50,840 bases of DNA from Bacteroidales bacterium (lineage in GTDB: Bacteria > Bacteroidota > Bacteroidia > Bacteroidales > PUMT01). Positions 7,380-15,400 of the stretch are shown one piece after another (within the stretch, counting starts at the first letter, position 1; each line of letters starts with the position of its first letter). A program made the position numbers and the translations under genes. The DNA is taken from the NCBI GenBank assembly GCA_007134675.1, contig SLKJ01000133.1, positions 1 through 50,840 on the forward strand. Reading direction: 5' to 3'. Below the pieces are notes generated by a model, which did no database searches, was not told the origin of the DNA, and was given only the letters and a program-made list of their open reading frames with translations.

Positions 7380-8744
7380 TTACTGTCGAGGCCGGCGTTT
7401 AACCGGTTTTATCTGTGTCCAGCCGTTGAGCCAGGAAACAAGCATAAAGACAACAATAATAGTGGCAGCGGCTCCGACAGACCCCCAAACTCCCAGGTTT
7501 ATGACGATGAAGGGTGCCGTAGCAGTAATCAGTCCCCCGCCCAGAAACGGCTCATACAGCATCTGTTTGAAACCAAATGCCTGGGCTGTATCTGTCTTGT
7601 AGTTAGGATCTACCAGCCTTAACAGCAGCAGACCCATAGCTGTAACCCCGCTTTGCATGCCATATTCGGTTATCCCACGCTCAAGCCAGTTGTATGGAAA
7701 CATTCGGGGCGCCAACACTGTAAGGCAGAAGTAAAGCCAGGATATACCTGTTGCCATAAGGATCAAAAAGGGCCATATGTTTGCAATAAAAAGGTCAAGG
7801 CGTATGGAGGCAATAGCGGCAACAACCAGAATATCAAGAGAAAACCCGAGTATCCGTTCAAAGCTGTTTCGGTCATAGTATTTGTCCACCTTAAGTTTAA
7901 TGGAAAATACCTGAATTACCATACCTCCTATCATTGCAAGAGGGAAGAGCGGAAAACCTGCCACTACAGGATGTATCTGCCTTATCCCTGCCAGCATCAG
8001 CCATCCAACCAGTATGGCCAGACCCACAATAGCAAAATGAAAAGCCATTGGTTCAATTGATTCGGAGGCAACTGTGGCCATAGAATTTGATTGTCTGTAC
8101 TTTTCAGGAATCAGTCCCCGCTTCTTATATTCCGGAATACCCTTTGATTCATCAAGATTAACGCAATATCCCTTACGAATGGCGATGTTTATATAAAAAA
8201 TACCACCAACAATGGCAATAATAATACCGACCGTAGCTGACATCTGTGCCAGGTCAGCACCTTCAGGGAATCCCATCTGTTCAAACACACTGCGCATTCC
8301 TGCGGCAGTTCCGTGCCCCCCAGCGAAGCCTATTTCAAGAATGGTTGCAAAAACGGGTGATACATCAAAAAAAGGGATAAGCACCAGAACCGTAACCAGC
8401 AAAGCTACGAAATATTGTCCTGCACCTGCCACCATTCCAAAGCAAAGCTGGCTTCCTCCCTGTGACCATAAAACCTTTAATCCCGGCACAGCAAGTCCGA
8501 GAAACAGGGTTGCAAACACAAAATTGATCAGAATACCGGGAATTTCCCTCCAGGTATCTAAAATGAAAGGAGGCAGTATATCAGCAATAAAGGGGCCGCA
8601 AAATAATGCAAGAAAACCACCTATAATGGATGCGGGGAGAAATATCCTTTGGAAAAGCTTTATTTTTACCCTTAGTATTTTCCCCGCAAGGAGAAAGATG
8701 CAGAGGATACAGATGCTGAAGAATATTCCTGTCAAACCATCCAT
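7380..8744 (-). CDS. GltS-type sodium/glutamate symporter
   Basis: The 454-residue product is almost wholly hydrophobic, with about ten or more membrane helices in two halves. The signature GFAGGHGTAAG (about residues 145-155) is characteristic of the glutamate:sodium symporter family (ESS/GltS), and a second matching stretch, EYGMQSGVTAMGLLLLRLVDP, lies in the C-terminal half. The middle loop is hydrophilic (KGIPEYKKRGLIPEKYRQ). ATG 8744 is chosen; an in-frame TTG at 8765 would add seven residues. The protein should import an acidic amino acid, or a related carboxylate, with Na+. It follows asnA by 94 nt on the same strand, so an aspartate/glutamate uptake step next to asparagine synthesis is a reasonable reading, although specificity is not proven. 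Confidence 0.85.
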   Translation of the reverse strand: MDGLTGIFFSICILCIFLLAGKILRVKIKLFQRIFLPASIIGGFLALFCGPFIADILPPFILDTWREIPGILINFVFATLFLGLAVPGLKVLWSQGGSQLCFGMVAGAGQYFVALLVTVLVLIPFFDVSPVFATILEIGFAGGHGTAAGMRSVFEQMGFPEGADLAQMSATVGIIIAIVGGIFYINIAIRKGYCVNLDESKGIPEYKKRGLIPEKYRQSNSMATVASESIEPMAFHFAIVGLAILVGWLMLAGIRQIHPVVAGFPLFPLAMIGGMVIQVFSIKLKVDKYYDRNSFERILGFSLDILVVAAIASIRLDLFIANIWPFLILMATGISWLYFCLTVLAPRMFPYNWLERGITEYGMQSGVTAMGLLLLRLVDPNYKTDTAQAFGFKQMLYEPFLGGGLITATAPFIVINLGVWGSVGAAATIIVVFMLVSWLNGWTQIKPVKRRPRQ

Positions 8745-8838
8745 CAGTTGTATTTTAATTGACAAAGAAAAAGAAAAAATGGATAAATAACAATCTGATT
8801 CATGGGGTTCAACAGTGCCCGGATTCGTCAGAAGGGCA

Positions 8839-9873
8839 TCATATCAGCTCAATACCGTCATTTTTCAGACTTTTATGCATTGATTCCGGCCAGACACTGG
8901 CCTGGACCTCTCCAACATGAAGTTTACGAAGCATGAACATGCAAACTCTTGACTGACCTATGCCTCCTCCTATTGTCTGGGGTAGTTTACCGGATAGTAA
9001 AAGTCTGTGAAAAAACAGCTCTTTGCGATCCAGACAATTTCTTTTTTCAAGCTGCCGTAATAGTGCGCTTTCATCAACCCTTATTCCCATCGAAGATAAT
9101 TCAAACGCCGATTGCATAACAGGGTTCCATACGATAATATCGCCGTTAAGACCTTTATAGTGCTGTCCGGCAGGAGTACTCCAATCATCATAATCAGGTG
9201 CCCGGCCGTCGTGAATGCTTCCTCCTGGTAGTTCTCCCCCTATGCCTATCAGGAAAAATGCCCCGTATTCACGGGCAGCTTCTGTTTCACGCTGTCTGGG
9301 TGTAAGCTCAGGATATCTTAGAAGAAGATCTTCGGAATGGATGAATTTAATTTCATCAGGCAATATCGGTTTGATTTCAGGATAATTTACTGATACGGCT
9401 TTTTCTGTATCCCGCAGAGCCTTATAAATCATCCTGACGATGTCTTTAAGGTAATGCAGATGCCTTTGTCCTTTGGTAATGACCTTTTCCCAGTCCCATT
9501 GATCAACAAAAACTGAGTGAAGGGGGCCCATATCCTCATCTGGCCTCAGTGCTTTCATATCTGTGATAATACCCTCTCCCGGATTGATACCAAGTTGCGC
9601 CAGCCTGTATCGTTTCCACTTTGCGAGGGACTGGACCACACTGACCTTTTGAGCTGGCATATCTCTTATATTCAGGGAAACAGGTCTTTCTATTCCATTC
9701 AGATCATCATTTATTCCTGTATCTTCTGCAACTATCAGCGGGGCTACAACCCTTATAAGTCGCAGATGATCACAAAGTAATCCTGAAAAAGTTGTCTTAA
9801 TCAGATCTATGGCTTTTTCTGTTTCAAGCTGATCAATCAGTTGCGAAGTTCTTTTCTTATGTGTAATTTCCAT
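8839..9873 (-). CDS. asnA: Aspartate--ammonia ligase (asparagine synthetase A)
   Basis: This enzyme makes asparagine from aspartate, ammonia and ATP in the cytoplasm. The 344-residue product matches the AsnA family over its full length (about 330-345 residues). Diagnostic stretches include KWKRYRLAQLGI, VDQWDWEKVI and, near the C-terminus, TIGGGIGQSRVCMFMLRK followed by HVGEVQASVWPESM, which form the class II synthetase-like ATP site. The start is set at ATG 9873 (MEITHKKRTS) because this gives the family length. An in-frame opening runs a further 30 codons upstream but contains a terminator-like hairpin, so it is probably leader sequence. A GltS-type symporter follows on the same strand. Confidence 0.95.
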   Translation of the reverse strand: MEITHKKRTSQLIDQLETEKAIDLIKTTFSGLLCDHLRLIRVVAPLIVAEDTGINDDLNGIERPVSLNIRDMPAQKVSVVQSLAKWKRYRLAQLGINPGEGIITDMKALRPDEDMGPLHSVFVDQWDWEKVITKGQRHLHYLKDIVRMIYKALRDTEKAVSVNYPEIKPILPDEIKFIHSEDLLLRYPELTPRQRETEAAREYGAFFLIGIGGELPGGSIHDGRAPDYDDWSTPAGQHYKGLNGDIIVWNPVMQSAFELSSMGIRVDESALLRQLEKRNCLDRKELFFHRLLLSGKLPQTIGGGIGQSRVCMFMLRKLHVGEVQASVWPESMHKSLKNDGIELI

Positions 9874-9896
9874 GATTTGCTGATTTGGGTTATTAC

Positions 9897-9926
9897 AAAA
9901 AAAAACCTCCGTATGGTGGAAGGTTT
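9897..9926 (-). terminator. Terminator-like hairpin in the asnA leader
   Basis: On the minus strand AAACCTTCC (9926-9918) pairs with GGAGGTTT (9910-9903) with one bulged base and a 7-nt loop, and is followed by a run of nine T residues ending at 9897. This has the form of an intrinsic terminator. It ends only 24 nt before the asnA ATG and 83 nt after the tamL stop. It can terminate the tamB-tamL transcript, act as an attenuator in an asnA leader, or both. No room is left for a promoter between it and asnA, which favours attenuation. Confidence 0.7.
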
Positions 9927-10008
9927 CTGTGGCAAACTTACTATCAAATTTTATAATAATCAAAAAAATTGATTAAATCATCTTTTCAGCTTAACGGTTG
10001 CCGGTATT

Positions 10009-12453
10009 TTAAAAAGGGTATCCGATTGCCAGGTTAAGTATCAGATTATCCCTTCTCCAGGAGGAGTCTAAAGGTCTTACGGGTCTTAAGTAGCTTCCTG
10101 TTTCATTTATTGTGCGGGGGTCGGCCAGCGGGAAGGCCAGATCCAGTCGCAGCAGGAAAAAGTTGAAATCCAGCCTTAATCCCATTCCGGTTCCCAGTGC
10201 CACCTGCCTCATAAAATCGGATGATCTGAACACTCCCCCCGGAACTTCCTCCTGCTCCCTCAGGTTCCAGATGTTACCTGCATCAGCAAAAACAGCGCCC
10301 TTAAATATACTGCTGATATCAAAGCGGTACTCCAGGTTCATTTCAAGTTTTATCTCACCTCCCTGGTAAATATTCAAAACTGTTCCATCTCTGTCAACCG
10401 GCGAAAAGGTTCCGGGGCCAAGTGTACGGGGATGGAAAGCCCGGAGGCTATGGCTGCCGCCTATTATAAGCTGTTTTGTATAGGGAAGGAATTCGGAATT
10501 CCCGTAAGGAACTCCGATACCTGCTATTAGGCGTGTGGCAATGGTTCCGGTGTTTCCTGTTGCAACGGAATAGCGGATTTCAGTGAGTATTTTTGTAAAC
10601 TGTGAAAAACCCTGGCCTAGAATAGTATATTCTCCCTTATCATTTTGACTGCCCAGTCGAAGATTATGAAGGAACAGCCTGGGTATATTACCTGCCAGAT
10701 CAAGATTTAAGTTTACAAACCAGTTATGATTTCCGTTTTCCGTTAATTTGGAATTGTAAGTATATGAATACTCAGATCCCAGCAGAAACTGCTCAAAAAG
10801 GCCCCTTCTGATTAGCAGCTCCCTTGGAAACTCTTCACCGAATTCCTCGGCTATGGTTCCAAGAAAAAAGGCGTTAAATGTTAATGGTGTGAGTCTGAGT
10901 TGGGTGCTGATGTAGGGATTCAATACGTATCCGAATTCCGATCTTATGGTTGAAAGGCTGAAGGCATCGGTACGGTTCAGGTAATTGAAAGACAACGACA
11001 TCCTTGTCCTCGGAGTGAACCGGGGACGTATCCTTACCAGATCAAACGGAATTAACAGACGGTGTATGCTAAGCTCTGACCGGATCCCTGCCTCATACAT
11101 ATTGATCCCTCTTTGGCGCGTAAGTGTTTCAAAAGCGCCATCGACCTGCATTGTCAGATTCTCTGCCCCGCCATAAAGGTTGCGGTTACTGAATGATGCA
11201 GTAAAACCGGGACCTGCAAAATTATTGGATTTGGAAACACCCTTTAGTTCGGCACTCAGAGCCATCTTTTCTCTTGGAGTAAGAATTATCCGGGCATCCA
11301 GATAATTGCTGCCGGGGTTATAGTCTGCTTTTTCCCGTACCCTTTCGAAACGGATATTTACAAACCTGAAAACCCTCATACTCATCAGATGGCTTATGGT
11401 AAGGGAATGATCTTCATGAATGTAAACCTTATCCTTTTCAAGGAAGATGGCCCTGAGCATGGTTTGAGGCTTCAGGATATCCCTGTCCTGATAGGTAAAG
11501 ATTCCTTCGCTTATCTGAACTAGTTCGGGGTTTCCGGTATCCTCATCTCTCCGGCCTGCGCGCCTGGTATCAATAATGATATTTCTGATTTTATAACTCA
11601 CTAACGCTCTTGATGGGGCATCCTGCAAAATACTCAGATGCAGGTCCACCTCCCTTGTCCCCGAAGTGCTGTCAGCCCTGAAGAGGATATAGTCAGGGAA
11701 AAAGTAATAATACCCTCTCTCCTTCAGATACCTGTCAATCCTCTCCCTTTCCTTTTTCAGTTCATCAAGGCTGAAAACATCTCCGCTATTTAAAATGCTT
11801 TCTGACATTGATTGGTTAATTTCTTTGGCAATGGGGATGTTTTCCTCCAGAGGTATTATGTCACGTATTCTGTATGCGGGCTTCAGCCGGACATCGAAAT
11901 CCACCTCCGTGGTTTTTCTCCTCTCTCTGAGGCTGTAGTCAACAGATGCATCAAAGTGCCCCATGTTGAAAACACGGTTTTCAATCAGCTCTGCAACCCT
12001 TTGGGTATTGAAATCTTCGATCAGCACCGGCGGTCGTCCGACTTCATTTTGAAGCCAGTCCCCGATATTCCACAAGGTGATAACCCCTCCGATATTATAA
12101 AGCCAGAGTCGTGGTCTCCAGAAAAGGAATCTGCTATTTGGCCCGGGCCTGATCACTCCTTCGGCCTGTCTTATTATTTCTCTTTTATTCTCTATTGGCT
12201 CCGTAGATTCCAGTTTTACACGACTTCCTGTATAAAGTCTTTGATCTTCTTCAAGATACCTCAGGTTGGAACATCCCGAAGCCAGAAAACCTGCGGGGAT
12301 TATCAGAAATAGGATTATTCTGATTTTATAAAATATACCGCAGCAGAAACCGTTGCCGCGGAAAGTGTCCGGGCTATGAAATCCATCTGCTGCGTGTCTC
12401 CTGGTCTTGACCATACCGTTTAAATATATTCTTTTATATGGCTGTAAATCCAT
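10009..12453 (-). CDS. tamL: TamL: BamA/TamA-like outer-membrane lipoprotein
   Basis: The 814-residue product has a lipobox-like LASGC (Cys61) directly followed by NLRYLEEDQRLYTGSRV, the usual opening of Bacteroidota TamL proteins, then POTRA-like segments (about 85-370) and a C-terminal Omp85 beta-barrel (about 400-814) ending in LILNLAIGYPF, a barrel-type terminal strand. With TamB it is thought to help insert or assemble outer-membrane components. The ATG at 12453 overlaps the tamB stop (TAATG), indicating coupling, but it places about 40 residues before the hydrophobic signal core (IRIILFLIIPAGFLA), which is unusually long; a later non-ATG start is possible. An internal ATG, codon 14, is also in frame. 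Confidence 0.88.
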   Translation of the reverse strand: MDLQPYKRIYLNGMVKTRRHAADGFHSPDTFRGNGFCCGIFYKIRIILFLIIPAGFLASGCSNLRYLEEDQRLYTGSRVKLESTEPIENKREIIRQAEGVIRPGPNSRFLFWRPRLWLYNIGGVITLWNIGDWLQNEVGRPPVLIEDFNTQRVAELIENRVFNMGHFDASVDYSLRERRKTTEVDFDVRLKPAYRIRDIIPLEENIPIAKEINQSMSESILNSGDVFSLDELKKERERIDRYLKERGYYYFFPDYILFRADSTSGTREVDLHLSILQDAPSRALVSYKIRNIIIDTRRAGRRDEDTGNPELVQISEGIFTYQDRDILKPQTMLRAIFLEKDKVYIHEDHSLTISHLMSMRVFRFVNIRFERVREKADYNPGSNYLDARIILTPREKMALSAELKGVSKSNNFAGPGFTASFSNRNLYGGAENLTMQVDGAFETLTRQRGINMYEAGIRSELSIHRLLIPFDLVRIRPRFTPRTRMSLSFNYLNRTDAFSLSTIRSEFGYVLNPYISTQLRLTPLTFNAFFLGTIAEEFGEEFPRELLIRRGLFEQFLLGSEYSYTYNSKLTENGNHNWFVNLNLDLAGNIPRLFLHNLRLGSQNDKGEYTILGQGFSQFTKILTEIRYSVATGNTGTIATRLIAGIGVPYGNSEFLPYTKQLIIGGSHSLRAFHPRTLGPGTFSPVDRDGTVLNIYQGGEIKLEMNLEYRFDISSIFKGAVFADAGNIWNLREQEEVPGGVFRSSDFMRQVALGTGMGLRLDFNFFLLRLDLAFPLADPRTINETGSYLRPVRPLDSSWRRDNLILNLAIGYPF

Positions 12454-15400
12454 TATTCTCCTTCCCTGCGTCCGATTATATCCCTGAACCGGTTGAAGTT
12501 TTTCGAAATAATAAATGAAATTCCGGTTTCTATGATTTCACTTTCGAAGAGATCGTTAAAATTGGTATTGCGGAATACCTTGAGAACAAGATTTCCCTCC
12601 GGGGTGATCAGATACTCCATGGAAAAGTCACCTGCAATATCACCGGCCCTTGTTTCCCGGTGGGCCTCATCCTCCAGTTCAATATTGCCAGCCACGGTAA
12701 CCCTGATGCGGTCATCGAAAAAATTCCTTGATACTTCCATCTGCAGTTCAGTTCTGCCCACTGCTTCATCACCTACAAATTCTTCAAAGGAATGGATTTC
12801 GAAGTTTATGTTAACCCCTCTGATATAGCGATCTGCCATACGATTGAGCTGCTGGGTAAGGAGACGGCTTCCCGATGATCTGGCAGTGGCTTCAATACCC
12901 CCTGCCCCGGGGCGGTCAAGAGGATTTTCCTGAAGGAAACTTCCGAGTAAAAGCAGGGAAATGACCTGTTTGTTAAGTTCTGATTCGTTTTGGTTTATTT
13001 CGTTTATTCTGGCCATTAGCGTTCCGTCAAGTGCCATCTGGTGGCCGGGAGGCATGCCAAGCCTGAAGCTGATCCTGGGAGTCAAAAGGTTGCCTTCAAG
13101 GTTCAGGAAAATTAAAAAGGGAAACTGCTGCCGGAGTCTTCCGGCCTGGATCTGGTCACCCTCAATATGGGTTCTCATGAGCTCGCGGGGACTGGTATTG
13201 AGGGAGTGGATTGCAGTTATGTCGAGTTCTGCCTCCAACGGATCACCGGTCCACATAATCGTACTTCCTGCTTCAATGCTGAAATCCCTTCTTATAACAT
13301 CATAGAAGGTGAGAAAGTAATTACCCTCCTGGATCTCAAACGCTCCGGTAAGCCCTATTCGTCCTGCGGGGTCTATTTCCAGCACCAGGTAACCGCCCCC
13401 TCTTATTTCAAGGTTATCACCTGCAATTTCATCTATGATAACCGTAAGCCTGGTTTGCCTGTCAATCTCCACGTTGAGGCTCAGGTCTATTCCCTGTAGC
13501 TCTGATGTCAATTCATCGGGTGGAGGTTCCAATTGCGCAAAAAGAAAAAAATCAGGTTCTTCCGGTTGTATGAATTCAACTATCCTCTCCTGGGCAATCA
13601 GCTGTGGATCTGTCTGGGGAACGGTAAAGGTGAATCTGGAGCCATCCTTCAGTTTCAAATCACCTTCAACTGTAGGACCGGAAAGGTCTCCGCTGATCCG
13701 AAGGTCACAGTCCATCAGTATCCTTCCATGGTACATATCCTGTTGTCCCTCCAGCAAATCCATCAGAAGAAAGTTTTTGCCCACCAGGTTAAGGTTAAAA
13801 ATAAAGTTCTCCATTTCAGGGAAATTAAGTGTTCCGCCAACTACTGCCTGCCGTCCACGTGAATCTTCAATTGTAAAATTCTGCATGCTGATGCTTTGAT
13901 CGCGGAATTCTATTTTCTGATTTTCTATTTTATAGCCTGTATTTAGTTGCACTACCCTGAAAGAGGCTTTGAGAAAGTTAATATCTCCGTTGAGCAGAGG
14001 ATTTGCAGGCGTACCGGTAAAGCGGATATTGCCGTCAATAAAACCGTTCATTTCACTAAGGTGTTCATCCAGAAAACCTTCCAGTAAATTAATATCCAGT
14101 CTTTCGATTTCCATGTCAATATCAAACCGTGCCTCTCCGGAGAAATATTCACCCCGGGCGGACAGCTCTGACTCCTTATGTTTCAGGAATGCAGAAAGGA
14201 AAAAATGACCTTGCTGTATATCGCCGGCACTGATTTTTATCAGCTCAACCTCTTCTCCGGCCCATGTAAAGTCAGCTAATTCAATGTCTGCCAGGAAGCT
14301 GGTTTCGCTGTAAATATCCCGTATTGTGAGGAATCCGTTGATAATTCCTCCAATATGGGGTGATTCATTGTCCATAAAACCTGTCAGCCGGTGAAGGTCA
14401 AACTCCGAAAAGTTTATTTCCAGCACATTTTCATACTCTTCTGATTCGGTTGAGTGGACTGAAAAGATGCTTCCCCGGTCCTCCAGGATCCAGTTTGTAA
14501 CCCTAAGGTATTCTTTTCCAAGCTCAATACTGTTTTCCGGATTAATGTTCCATTTTTCACTGTTCAGAATCAGTTTATCACTGTGGATCGATATATGATA
14601 TAAATCCTCCATGCTTTCGATAACCGACCTGATGTAAAACAGTTCCTTCCGGTCGTCGTCAATAGCAGAGATTGACAGATCGATGATTTCATCAAAAAGA
14701 CCTCCGCTTAATTCAAAACTATAAATAGTTGTTTGGTTGAAACTTACGGTGTCAAGAAGCACCCTGAAGTCCATTTTCTCAGGATCTGAGTCAATTCTTG
14801 CCATAATGTTCCGGATTTCTGTTTCCGAATATCTGAATTCATCCATTGATGCATTGAAAGTAAGTTTTTGCTGCCTGCTGTCATATTGAACCGAAGCAGA
14901 AAGGGTATCATACCTGTCAATACCGGGAAACAACAGCATGTTTACAAGATCGTAAGGCAGAAGTGTTATCTCAAAGCTGAAATTTTTAAACTGGTCGGCT
15001 ATCTCCTCCCGTTTTTCATACAGGTCGTGATCCGTAACCTCCTCCTGGGTTTCATCAGGGTCATTATCCGCGATCACCTTTTGGCTTTTATTGGGGCCGT
15101 GATCCGCAATTTCTGCCCGGCTGCCTGCAGAACCGTTATCTGAATCAGTTTCGGAACCGGTGTCGGTTGCCGGAGAAAGATCATGAACAGTAAAATAGTC
15201 CCTGAAATGCTCCGCCAGTGCAGCGGGAATATCAAAGGGTGTAAAATTGCCACTGTACCTGGCAGAAAGGAAATCGGAGTCAACATCCAGCGAATAGGTG
15301 CCGACCTGGTACTCTGATTTGACAGTCATTTCAGGAATACTGTATGATAACTGGCCTGTTGCAAAATTAATGTCTGAAAAAGCTATACTTCCGGTGAAAA

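Noticed and set aside
9874-9963. N-terminal extension of asnA by 30 codons
   Set aside because: It crosses a hairpin with a nine-U tract, and the family length is reached from ATG 9873.
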